DNA of 11,818 nucleotides, from contig JACCSF010000025.1 of assembly GCA_013813135.1 (NCBI GenBank), forward strand, positions 1 to 11,818, written 5' to 3'. Within the stretch, counting starts at the first letter, position 1. Each line of letters begins with the position of its first letter. A program made the translations under genes and the position numbers. The DNA is from Thermoleophilaceae bacterium. GTDB lineage: Bacteria > Actinomycetota > Thermoleophilia > Solirubrobacterales > Thermoleophilaceae. Below the pieces are notes generated by a model. The model did not search any database. It was not told the DNA's origin and worked only from the letters and a program-made list of their open reading frames with translations. Positions 1 to 5,665 of this stretch are shown here, piece after piece.

Positions 1-1
1 G

Positions 2-709
2 CAGTTCGCCACGCCCGAGGCGCGCGACCTGCGCCTCGTGCTGACCGAGGAGAAGGGCGAGGCGCAGGAGGCCAAGGAGGCGCTGGAGTCGGGCGAGTCG
101 TGGACCGACGTGGCCGAGGAGTTCTCCATCGACGAGCAGACCGCCGCCGAGGGCGGCGTGCTCACCGGCGCCACCCGTCAGGGCGGCCTGGAGCCCGCGC
201 TGGCCGAGGCGGTGTTCTCCACCGAGGAGGGCGAGCTGACCGGGCCGGTGGAGTCGCAGTTCGGCTTCTACGTCTTCCAGGTACAGCGCATAGTCCCCGC
301 CGAGCAGCAGACCGTCGAGGACGCGGCCGAACAGATCCGCCAGCTCCTCAGCGGCCAGCGCCAGCAGAAGGCCCTCGAGGAATTCGTCGAGGAGTACACC
401 GAGCGCTGGACCGAGCGCACGGACTGCCGTGCCGAGTTCATTGTCGAGACCTGCTCAAACGCCCCCGAGGAGCCTGAGGGCGGCGACGTGCCTCCGGGCG
501 GCGTGCCCAACCAGCAGGTACCCCCCGGTGGCGCGCCGCAGCAGGTTCCGCCGGGTGGCGCCCCGCAGCAGGTTCCGCCGGGTGGCGCCCCGCAGCAGGT
601 GCCCGTGCCTCCGCAGGGCGGCGGCGCGCCGCAGCAGGTTCCGCCGGGTGGCGCCCCGCAGCAGGTGCCCGTGCCTCCGCAGGGCGTTGACCCGCCGCCG
701 GGCGGGTAG
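2..709 (+). CDS. Parvulin-type (PpiC/SurA-like) peptidyl-prolyl isomerase, 5' end missing
   Basis: The open frame runs in from the left edge and ends at TAG 707-709; the true start lies outside the window. The visible protein begins in a parvulin rotamase domain: an entry strand (RLVLTEE), the helix with SWTDVAEEFS, an EGGVL turn matching the family GGDLGW region, EPALAEAVFS, and the closing GPVESQFGFYVFQV strand. This resembles SurA/PrsA-type foldases, which isomerise X-Pro bonds in exported proteins; the N-terminal chaperone domain and any signal peptide would lie upstream. After a charged helix comes a Pro/Gly/Gln tail made of PPGGAPQQV-like units. A Cys pair (TDCRAE...ETCSN) just before the tail could form a disulfide if the protein is extracellular. 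Its place before mazG-eno fits Thermoleophilia-like synteny. The domain call is secure; substrate and exact location are inference. Confidence 0.85.
   Translation, partial: QFATPEARDLRLVLTEEKGEAQEAKEALESGESWTDVAEEFSIDEQTAAEGGVLTGATRQGGLEPALAEAVFSTEEGELTGPVESQFGFYVFQVQRIVPAEQQTVEDAAEQIRQLLSGQRQQKALEEFVEEYTERWTERTDCRAEFIVETCSNAPEEPEGGDVPPGGVPNQQVPPGGAPQQVPPGGAPQQVPPGGAPQQVPVPPQGGGAPQQVPPGGAPQQVPVPPQGVDPPPGG
491..690 (+). repeat. Coding tandem repeat, PPGGAPQQV units
   Basis: A 27-bp unit encoding PPGGAPQQV is repeated in the 3' end of the parvulin gene. The units are interspersed with PVPPQG spacers, and a longer block (APQQVPPGGAPQQVPVPPQG) occurs twice in part. Several copies are identical at DNA level, for example the stretches around 542-568 and 569-595, so they arose by recent duplication or slippage. 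Copy number probably varies between strains. Confidence 0.85.
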
Positions 710-742
710 CTTTCGCCTGGCCGCTCGTGGCCGCCCCCTCGT

Positions 743-769
743 CCCCCTGCCGGCGTAGCCGGTCGGGGG
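743..769 (+). terminator. GC-rich hairpin after the parvulin gene, U-less terminator candidate
   Basis: CCCCC (743-747) pairs with GGGGG (765-769). CCGGC (750-754) pairs with GCCGG (758-762) around a GTA loop, with a G-T wobble and one mismatch between the two blocks. There is no T-tract, as in the intrinsic terminators proposed for high-GC actinobacteria. It lies 34 bp after the parvulin stop and just upstream of the mazG -10 box, so it could insulate the two transcripts. It could also be a processing structure. Confidence 0.45.
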
Positions 770-774
770 GTCCA

Positions 775-780
775 TAGGAT
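775..780 (+). promoter_or_regulatory. Putative -10 box for mazG (near-leaderless)
   Basis: TAGGAT fits the actinobacterial TANNNT -10 element and ends 9 nt before the GTG start at 790, where no Shine-Dalgarno is visible. A start site 6-9 nt downstream would give a leader of 0-3 nt. No convincing -35 is seen. Confidence 0.4.
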
Positions 781-789
781 GGGGCGGCC

Positions 790-1440
790 GTGGCGCGTCA
801 GGACATCACCGAGGCGCTGGGGCGCTTGGACGACCTGACGCGCCGCCTACGGACGCAGTGCCCGTGGGACCGCGAGCAGGACGAGCGCTCGATCGTCCCC
901 CACACCGTCGAGGAGGCCTACGAGCTGGCCGACGCCGCCCACTCCGGCGACGACGCCAAGCTCGTCGACGAGCTGGGCGACGTGCTCTTCCAGGTCTACT
1001 TCCTGGCGCTGCTGCTCGAGGAGCGCGACGCCGGCAGCCTCGTGGGAGTGGCCGATCACGCGCGGGAGAAGCTGATCCGCCGCCACCCGCACGTCTTCGG
1101 CCACCGGGAGGCGCGGACCGCGGGCGACGTCGTGCGCAACTGGAACCAGATCAAGCGCGAGGACGAGCGCGGCGGGGCGATCTTCGGCGACATCCCTGAG
1201 AACCTGCCCTCGACGCTCTACGCCAAGAAGGTGCTCAAGCGGGCAGAGAGCGCTGGTTTCCGCTTGCCGGGCGGAAGCAGCCGGCTCGGCCGGCTGCGCA
1301 CCGGTCAGTATTCAGACGCGCAGGATCCGGGCGAGCGGCTGCTTGCCGCCGTCCGCGGTGCGGTCGAGGCGGGAGTGGACCCCGAGCTGGCCCTGCGACA
1401 GGCAGCGGACCGATTCAAAGACGAGGTGGACGGCGCTTGA
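790..1440 (+). CDS. mazG: MazG nucleoside triphosphate pyrophosphohydrolase
   Basis: MazG hydrolyses NTPs/dNTPs to NMP and pyrophosphate and clears non-canonical nucleotides; it is cytosolic and Mg-dependent. The 216-aa product carries the family CPWDREQ motif (residues 24-30), the all-alpha EExxE motif as VEEAYEL (E41, E42, E45) and the second metal-binding ExxD as ELGD (E61, D64), followed by the RRHPHVFG block and W-N-Q-I-K. The C-terminal half is a shortened second MazG-like repeat that keeps only its last helices (GVDPELALRQAADRF) and lacks a second full EExxE set, so one active site per chain is expected; E. coli MazG is longer (about 263 aa). The GTG start has no SD but has a TANNNT box upstream. 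The stop overlaps the eno start as TTGA. The mazG-eno neighbourhood is also found in mycobacteria. Confidence 0.93.
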   Translation: MARQDITEALGRLDDLTRRLRTQCPWDREQDERSIVPHTVEEAYELADAAHSGDDAKLVDELGDVLFQVYFLALLLEERDAGSLVGVADHAREKLIRRHPHVFGHREARTAGDVVRNWNQIKREDERGGAIFGDIPENLPSTLYAKKVLKRAESAGFRLPGGSSRLGRLRTGQYSDAQDPGERLLAAVRGAVEAGVDPELALRQAADRFKDEVDGA

Positions 1441-2708
1441 GCGAGATCGAGAAGGTGCACGCGCGGCAGATCGTCGACAGCCGCGGCAATCCGACCGTCG
1501 AGGTCGACGTGATGCTGAAGTCGGGCGCGGCCGGGCGCGCGGCGGTGCCCTCCGGCGCATCGACCGGCGAGTTCGAGGCGGTCGAGCTGCGCGACGGCGG
1601 CGACGCGTGGAGCGGCAAGGGCGTGTCGCAGGCGGTGGCCAACGTGAACGGCGAGCTCGCCGAGGCGGTGCGCGGCCTCGACCCCGCCGATCAGGCCGCG
1701 GTCGACCGGGTGATGATCGAGCTGGACGACACGGCGAACAAGGGCCGCCTGGGCGCCAACGCGATCCTGGGCGTCTCGCTCTCCGCGGCGAAGGCGGCCG
1801 CTGCCGAGGCCGGGCTGCCGCTCTGGCGTTACCTGGGAGGCGAGGCGGCGCACGTGCTGCCGGTGCCGATGATGAACGTGCTCAACGGCGGCGCGCACGC
1901 CGACAACAAGGTGGACTTCCAGGAGTTCATGATCGTCCCCGTCGGGGCGCCGAGCTTCTCCGAGGCGCTGCGCACGGGCGCCGAGGTGTTCCACGCGCTC
2001 AAGCGCACCCTCCACGAGGGCGGCCTCGCCACCGCCGTCGGCGACGAGGGCGGCTTCGCTCCCGACCTCGCCTCGAACGAGGCGGCGCTCAAGGTGCTGA
2101 TCACCGGAATCGAGGCCGCGGGCTACGCGCCCGGCGACGACGTGGCGATCGCCCTGGACCCCGCCACCAGCGAGATCTACGAGGGCGGCTCGTACGTGCT
2201 CGAGCACGAACGACGGGTGCTGACGGCGGAGGAGATGGCGGCCTACTGGGCGGACATCTCGTCGCGCTACCCGGTGCTCTCGATCGAGGACGGCATGGAC
2301 GAGGAGGACTGGGACGGCTGGCGGGCGCTGACCGAGCAGATCGGCGAGCGCGTCCAGCTGGTGGGAGATGACCTGTTCGTGACCAACACCGAGCGGCTGG
2401 GGCGCGGCATCGAAGCGGGCTTGGCCAACGCGATCCTGATCAAGGTCAATCAGATCGGCACGCTGACGGAAACGCTCGAAGCCATGAGGACCGCGCAGGA
2501 GGCCGGCTACACGGCGGTGATGTCCCACCGCTCCGGGGAGACGGAGGACACGACGATCGCCGACCTGGCGGTGGCCACCGGCTGTGGGCAGATCAAGACC
2601 GGCGCCCCGTCGCGTTCGGACCGGGTGGCGAAGTACAACCAGCTGCTGCGCATCGAAGAGGCGCTCGGGGCGGACGCGGAGTACCCAGGCCGCAGCGCGT
2701 TCCGCTAA
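1437..2708 (+). CDS. eno: Enolase (phosphopyruvate hydratase)
   Basis: Converts 2-phosphoglycerate to phosphoenolpyruvate in glycolysis. The 423-aa length is normal for bacteria. All active-site elements are visible: the mobile loop SGAST (39-43), H154 in GGAHADN, the catalytic acid E204 in VGDEGGFAPD, Mg ligands D241 (ALDPATSE), E284 (SIEDGMDEEDW) and D311 (VGDDLFVTN), the catalytic base K336 in ILIKVNQIGT, MSHRSGETEDT (362-372), and K387 in GQIKTGAPSRSDR. The start is TTG at 1437, overlapping the mazG stop as TTGA. This places Ser-Glu-Ile-Glu at the N-terminus, as expected for the family, and implies translational coupling to mazG. No own promoter or strong SD is visible. Confidence 0.97.
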   Translation: MSEIEKVHARQIVDSRGNPTVEVDVMLKSGAAGRAAVPSGASTGEFEAVELRDGGDAWSGKGVSQAVANVNGELAEAVRGLDPADQAAVDRVMIELDDTANKGRLGANAILGVSLSAAKAAAAEAGLPLWRYLGGEAAHVLPVPMMNVLNGGAHADNKVDFQEFMIVPVGAPSFSEALRTGAEVFHALKRTLHEGGLATAVGDEGGFAPDLASNEAALKVLITGIEAAGYAPGDDVAIALDPATSEIYEGGSYVLEHERRVLTAEEMAAYWADISSRYPVLSIEDGMDEEDWDGWRALTEQIGERVQLVGDDLFVTNTERLGRGIEAGLANAILIKVNQIGTLTETLEAMRTAQEAGYTAVMSHRSGETEDTTIADLAVATGCGQIKTGAPSRSDRVAKYNQLLRIEEALGADAEYPGRSAFR

Positions 2709-2746
2709 CTGGAGGAGAGCCCGGCTTCCCATCGAAGGTGCGGGTG

Positions 2747-3040
2747 ATGCACGCCCGTCGCACGAACATCCGCTGGGACCGCGTGGGCCGGCTGGCTCTG
2801 CTCGGCACGCTTGTCGTAATCCTCCTGCTGTACCTCTCGCCCGCCAAGCACTGGCTGCAGCAGTCGAGCACCGCCGGGGCCCAGCGCAAGGAGCTGCAGG
2901 AGCTGGCGCGGGAGAACGGGCAGCTGAAGCGGCGCGTACACGATCTGCGCGACCCCGGCGCGCTCGAACGCGAGGCGCGGCGCCTCGGGATGGTCCGCCA
3001 GGGTGAGCGGGCCTACGTGATCGAGGGCCTGCCCCGCTAG
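2747..3040 (+). CDS. ftsB: FtsB/DivIC-type septum formation initiator
   Basis: Small bitopic division protein, 97 aa from the ATG at 2747. It has a short basic cytoplasmic tail (HARRTNIRWDR), one membrane span (LALLGTLVVILLLYLS), then an extracytoplasmic coiled coil (QRKELQELARENGQLKRRVHDLRD) and the family block DPGALEREARRLGMVRQGE. In FtsB/DivIC this region bridges FtsL and FtsQ in the divisome. The ATG is preferred because GAAGG (2734-2738) sits 8 nt upstream; in-frame GTGs at 2738 and 2744 would add three or one residues. Its position directly after eno matches Rv1024 downstream of eno in Mycobacterium tuberculosis. The stop overlaps that of the opposing gene within one CTAG. Confidence 0.88.
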   Translation: MHARRTNIRWDRVGRLALLGTLVVILLLYLSPAKHWLQQSSTAGAQRKELQELARENGQLKRRVHDLRDPGALEREARRLGMVRQGERAYVIEGLPR

Positions 3041-3363
3041 GGGCGCCCGTGGCTCTCGCGGGCGCGGCCGCCCGCGAAGTTGGACGCCTCGCGGGCGTAC
3101 CGGGCGAAGGCGGCATCGACCACGGCGGCGGCGTCGGTGCCCGCTGCGTGTCGGCCTGCAAGGGCGGTGGCCCAGTCGGTGCCAGAGTCGTAGAAGTCAG
3201 CCAGCTCCTCCAGCAGGAAGCTGGAGCCAAGCCGCTTGCGCAGCTCCTCGACGACGACGTCGGCGGCTTGTTCGAGGTCGCCCCGCGCCGGCTCAGGAGC
3301 CTCAGCCAGGCGCCGGTTGCCGTCGTGCCACTGGTAGAGAGCGTTCTCGAGGGCGTAGGCCAT
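3037..3363 (-). CDS. Small helical protein of unknown function
   Basis: 108 aa from ATG at 3363. I do not recognise the family. The sequence is almost wholly alpha-helical by composition, begins MAYALENALYQWHDGNRRL and contains LEQAADVVVEELRKRLGSSFLLEELADFYDSGTDWATALAG, with no signal peptide, membrane span or cysteine. It is probably a soluble cytosolic protein. It lies 32 bp after the charge-segregated HTH gene on the same strand and may be co-transcribed; a TACATT box in the gap could instead provide its own promoter. No clear SD is seen. The last residues (RARESHGRP) look like unstructured tail. Reality is supported by folding-type composition and by the CTAG stop-stop overlap with ftsB, a pattern repeated elsewhere here. 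Confidence 0.7.
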   Translation of the reverse strand: MAYALENALYQWHDGNRRLAEAPEPARGDLEQAADVVVEELRKRLGSSFLLEELADFYDSGTDWATALAGRHAAGTDAAAVVDAAFARYAREASNFAGGRARESHGRP

Positions 3364-3375
3364 GGCAGGCCTACG

Positions 3376-3381
3376 AATGTA
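3376..3381 (-). promoter_or_regulatory. Possible -10 box (TACATT) upstream of the 3363 gene
   Basis: On the minus strand TACATT lies 12 nt before the ATG at 3363, inside the 32-bp gap. It would allow separate transcription with a leader of only a few bases. No -35 can be assigned, so this is weak. Confidence 0.25.
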
Positions 3382-3395
3382 GCGCCGCGCGGCGG

Positions 3396-3977
3396 CTAGT
3401 CCTCGTCCTCGTCGCCGCTGTCCTCGTCCTCGCCGGCGCGGCTGATGATGATCCGCTCGGCCTCGACGGTCACGATCACGGGGCGGTGGCCGGCCCAGTG
3501 CTCAGCGTAGACCGGGTCGTCCTGGATGGCCGGGTCGAGCCACAGGCCGTAGCCCTCGTCGCCGTGGTCGAAGGTGCCCTCGAGCGCCTGCTGCTTGCGA
3601 CGCCGGCCGCGCCCTCCGCGCCTGCCGCGCCTGCGGCGCTTCGGCTTGTCATCGTCGTCGTCTGAGTCCTCGTCGCCGTCCGAGGCCTCGTCCTCCGAGG
3701 CCTCGTCCTCCGACACCTCGTCCACCTCCTGCTCGGCCTCGAGGGCCGCGGCGACCAGGGCGTCGTCCTCGGCGCGCAGGTCGAGCTCCTCCGACACCGC
3801 CGGGCCGTCGTCGCCGTTTCCGGGGGCGTCGCCGGGCACCAGCTCGTGCTCGTGCTTGAAGCTGCGGATGTCGCCAACCGAGACCTCGAGCTGGTGTGCG
3901 ATCCAGGCATCGGTGCGGCCCTGGCGCACCCAGGTCCTGATCTGGTTGAGCTGTGGCTTGAGGGATCTCCTTGCCAA
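3396..3977 (-). CDS. HTH-domain protein with acidic, arginine-rich and C-terminal segments; unknown function
   Basis: 193 aa from the TTG at 3977. Residues 8-40 (PQLNQIRTWVRQGRTDAW, then IAHQLEVSVGDIRSFKHEH) look like a homeodomain-like helix-turn-helix. Residues 60-110 are strongly acidic (SEDEASEDEASDGDED, then DSDDDDD). Residues 111-130 are almost pure Arg/Gly/Lys (KPKRRRRGRRGGRGRRRKQQ), resembling an RGG-type RNA- or DNA-binding tract. Residues 131-180 form a compact Trp/Tyr/His-containing domain ending VIVTVEAERIIISRAG, then a second acidic tail. It is probably a nucleic-acid-binding protein; no specific function can be named. The start is uncertain: the frame stays open to 4091, and a strong SD (GAGGAGGAAG) precedes an ATG at 4009 that is out of frame. 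Divergent to csrA with a 94-bp gap. Confidence 0.7.
   Translation of the reverse strand: MARRSLKPQLNQIRTWVRQGRTDAWIAHQLEVSVGDIRSFKHEHELVPGDAPGNGDDGPAVSEELDLRAEDDALVAAALEAEQEVDEVSEDEASEDEASDGDEDSDDDDDKPKRRRRGRRGGRGRRRKQQALEGTFDHGDEGYGLWLDPAIQDDPVYAEHWAGHRPVIVTVEAERIIISRAGEDEDSGDEDED
3681..3725 (-). repeat. 15-bp coding tandem repeat (EDEAS units)
   Basis: Two identical 15-bp units (plus strand CGAGGCCTCGTCCTC at 3681-3695 and 3696-3710) are followed by a third copy with three changes (3711-3725). They encode the repeated EDEAS acidic segment. Slippage could change the length of this linker in 5-residue steps. Confidence 0.75.
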
Positions 3978-4055
3978 ACGGCGCAGGAGACTACCGATCC
4001 CCGTTGCATGCTTCCTCCTCGACTGGTTAAGTGCCCTGCACAGCGCAGTCCGAGC

Positions 4056-4063
4056 AGGGGAGG
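4056..4063 (+). promoter_or_regulatory. Strong Shine-Dalgarno of csrA
   Basis: AGGGGAGG lies 8 nt before the csrA ATG and fixes the start. It contains a GGA core, so binding by CsrA itself (autoregulation, as in E. coli) is possible but unproven. Confidence 0.7.
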
Positions 4064-4071
4064 CGCGGCAC

Positions 4072-4302
4072 ATGCTTGTCCTAACGCGCAAGGGAAATCA
4101 GAGCATCATGATCGGCGACGAGATCGAGGTATCGGTACTCGCGATCATGGGCGAGAAAGTCCGCATCGGGATCGACGCACCACGCGACGTTCCGGTATTC
4201 CGCAAAGAGGTCTACCTCGAGATCCAGCAGGCTCGCGAGGGGACGGACAAGAGCGGGGAGGACGGCGAGGTGGACGACGAGCTCGACCGGCTGAAGGCGT
4301 AA
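4072..4302 (+). CDS. csrA: CsrA/RsmA post-transcriptional regulator
   Basis: CsrA homodimers bind GGA-containing hairpins in mRNA leaders and change translation or stability. The 76-aa product has the full family core: MLVLTRKGNQSIMIGDEIEV, then VRIGIDAPRDVPVFRKEVY. The RNA-contact residues L4, R6, V42 and R44 (E. coli numbering) are present. Residues after about 56 form an acidic extension (GTDKSGEDGEVDDELDRLKA), longer than the E. coli tail. The ATG is set by a strong SD, AGGGGAGG at 4056-4063, 8 nt upstream. No flagellar genes or fliW are in the window, although those are frequent csrA neighbours in Gram-positive bacteria. It is divergent from the charge-segregated HTH gene and convergent, with a 6-bp gap, on the membrane-protein gene. 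Confidence 0.95.
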   Translation: MLVLTRKGNQSIMIGDEIEVSVLAIMGEKVRIGIDAPRDVPVFRKEVYLEIQQAREGTDKSGEDGEVDDELDRLKA

Positions 4303-4308
4303 GCCGAC

Positions 4309-4623
4309 CTAGCCGGCGAGCATCGCCAGCGTCTCGAACATCACGATCGTGACCACCACGGCGGTGACCACGATCGAGAGCGCGAGCAGCGTGAAACGAA
4401 GCTTGCCCTGCTGGCGCCGCCGCTCCACGCGGCGCACGCGCGATCGCTGTACCGCGTGCTTGCGCAGCCGCTCGCGGCGCACGACGGATTCGGCGGCCTC
4501 CTCTCGGAAGGCCTCCTCGAACTGGGCCAGGGACTGCCGCATGCGCATGGCGCCGGGAAGGCTACCAACGCCGCGGTCGCGCTTCGGAGGGCGCCGGAAG
4601 GTGGTTCCGGGCTCCACGCTCAC
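4309..4623 (-). CDS. Single-span membrane protein, unknown function
   Basis: 104 aa from GTG at 4623, which overlaps the aldolase stop as GTGA and so is translationally coupled to it. Residues 1-25 are basic and disordered. Residues 26-72 are a highly charged helix (QSLAQFEEAFREEAAES, then VVRRERLRKHAVQRSRVRR). Residues 75-100 are a C-terminal hydrophobic span (FTLLALSIVVTAVVVTIVMF, then ETLAML). It looks like a tail-anchored or N-in bitopic protein with a cytosolic coiled-coil-like segment. No family is recognised. The 4-bp overlap suggests it is made together with the aldolase, but nothing in the sequence shows interaction. Confidence 0.75.
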   Translation of the reverse strand: MSVEPGTTFRRPPKRDRGVGSLPGAMRMRQSLAQFEEAFREEAAESVVRRERLRKHAVQRSRVRRVERRRQQGKLRFTLLALSIVVTAVVVTIVMFETLAMLAG

Positions 4624-5552
4624 GCGGTCGCCGCCTGCTTCGGCGCCTCGTCGTAGACCCGCACGAAGCGCAGGTAGTTGTCGGCGACCTGCTGGGCCGC
4701 CTCATCGCGCTCGATGTTCCCGTCCAGGAAGCCCTTGAGGGCGTCCCACCAGATCGTGCGGCCGATCGCGAAGCCGGCGTAACCCTCGACCGGAGCGCCC
4801 TGGCGCAGCCAGTGCTCCACCTTCGCGTCGTCGGCGCCGCGGCCGAGCACCACGCACACCACGCCGTCACGTCCGTCGCCGCGCGCGGTGCGAGCGATCC
4901 GGTCGCAGTCCTCCTGCGTGTCGATGCCCTCGATCTTCCAGATGTCCGGCTCGATCCCCTGCTCCTGTAGCTCCACGATGGCGCGGCGCATCAGCTCGGG
5001 GCGCAGCTCCGCGTCATAGCGGTCGGTGTCGCCGCCGACCTGCTCGAGCTGGTGCTCCTCGGCCGGCACGAGCAGCTCGAAGAGAAACTTGCGATCGTGC
5101 TCGTGCAGCCAGTCCGAGAGCCGCTTGAGGCGCTCGCTCTGGCGCTGGTTCATCTCGGCGTCGCCCTCCGGGTTGTAGCGCACGAGCACCTTGGAGAAGG
5201 CCGGATCGAAGCTCTCGATGTGGGCGCCGAACTCGTCGCCGTACTCGAAGTCGAAGTCGTCCTGACCGGACTTCTCGACCGGCATCGCCAGCAACAGCCC
5301 GCGCTGCGTCGCCTCGCCCTGGATGTTCTTGGGCGCGCCGAACTGCTCGTCCACGAGCACGCCGGTCGCGCGCGGGTCCACGCCGGCCTCCACGGCCTTC
5401 AGCATGCCCTCGAAGATCAGGTGCTTCGCGTCCGAAATGGTCTCGATCTGCTCCGGGGTCGGCTCCTCCTCGATACCGAACATCTTCTTCTGGAACGACC
5501 CGCGGTGGTCGAACGCGAGGATGTAGAGCTTGCCGTCGTAGCCGAGAGTCAT
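4620..5552 (-). CDS. DUF2090 / IolC C-terminal-domain-like class I aldolase
   Basis: 310 aa TIM-barrel protein resembling the C-terminal DUF2090 domain of the inositol-catabolism protein IolC and, more remotely, LacD/YihT-type aldolases. Visible motifs: YILAFDHRGSF (10-20) at strand 1, GVLVDEQFGA (64-73), KVLVRYNPEGD (121-131), KFLFELLVP (155-163), PDIWKIEGID (202-211) with K206 as candidate Schiff-base lysine, VVLGRGADD (234-242), and GFAIGRTIWWDAL (260-272) as the phosphate-binding end. It probably cleaves or forms a phosphorylated sugar or polyol acid; the substrate is unknown and no iol genes are nearby. The start is the ATG at 5552 because GGAGG lies 4 nt upstream and the product then begins at the conserved GYDGKLYILAFDHRG. 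The longer frame to 5648 covers hairpin-bearing leader DNA and is rejected. Confidence 0.82.
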   Translation of the reverse strand: MTLGYDGKLYILAFDHRGSFQKKMFGIEEEPTPEQIETISDAKHLIFEGMLKAVEAGVDPRATGVLVDEQFGAPKNIQGEATQRGLLLAMPVEKSGQDDFDFEYGDEFGAHIESFDPAFSKVLVRYNPEGDAEMNQRQSERLKRLSDWLHEHDRKFLFELLVPAEEHQLEQVGGDTDRYDAELRPELMRRAIVELQEQGIEPDIWKIEGIDTQEDCDRIARTARGDGRDGVVCVVLGRGADDAKVEHWLRQGAPVEGYAGFAIGRTIWWDALKGFLDGNIERDEAAQQVADNYLRFVRVYDEAPKQAATA

Positions 5553-5582
5553 GAGTCCTCCGCGAGTGACTAGGGGGGTAAC

Positions 5583-5620
5583 CCGGCCGCACGGCGGGTT
5601 GAGGGGGGGCGAAGCCCCCC
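5583..5620 (-). other. Two tandem hairpins in the divergent gap upstream of the aldolase
   Basis: The gap between the aldolase start (5552) and the ybdK start (5666) holds two inverted repeats. GGGGGGC (5604-5610) pairs perfectly with GCCCCCC (5614-5620) around GAA, flanked by AT-rich sequence. A second, ACCCGgCCG-CA-CGGCGGGT at about 5581-5599, has a single bulge. Both would lie in the leader of the minus-strand mRNA if it starts near the TATAAA at 5622-5627. As there is no upstream gene pointing in, they are not ordinary terminators. A leader-stability or regulatory role is a guess. Confidence 0.5.
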
Positions 5621-5627
5621 ATTTATA
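5621..5627 (-). promoter_or_regulatory. Possible -10 box (TATAAAT) for the aldolase operon
   Basis: On the minus strand TATAAAT stands out in GC-rich DNA and is a close match to a -10 element. Transcription would begin in or just before the perfect 7-bp hairpin. The -35 is unclear; GATGAC some 16 nt upstream is a weak candidate. Confidence 0.4.
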
Positions 5628-5653
5628 CCTGCTTTTGGTGTAAGTCATCCGGC

Positions 5654-5659
5654 TACGAT
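5654..5659 (+). promoter_or_regulatory. -10 box TACGAT for leaderless ybdK
   Basis: TACGAT occupies -12 to -7 if the GTG at 5666 is +1, the ideal geometry for a leaderless actinobacterial transcript. No SD precedes the GTG. The -35 region is weak. Confidence 0.55.
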
Positions 5660-5665
5660 GGCCGC

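Noticed and set aside
491..690. CRISPR-like array
   Set aside because: The repeats are contiguous coding units with no unique spacers; they encode PPGGAPQQV.
1305..3230. 641-aa minus-strand open frame opposite eno
   Set aside because: Antisense shadow of mazG/eno/ftsB; composition is Arg/Ala/His low complexity and no domain is seen, while the plus strand encodes complete known proteins.
3574..4071. Upstream extension of csrA with a Ser-rich N-terminus
   Set aside because: This is the antisense reading of the acidic tract of the opposite gene; the ATG at 4072 has a strong SD and gives a canonical CsrA.
5553..5648. N-terminal 32-residue extension of the aldolase
   Set aside because: It would read through the two hairpins and the promoter-like box; the ATG at 5552 has an SD and matches the domain start.
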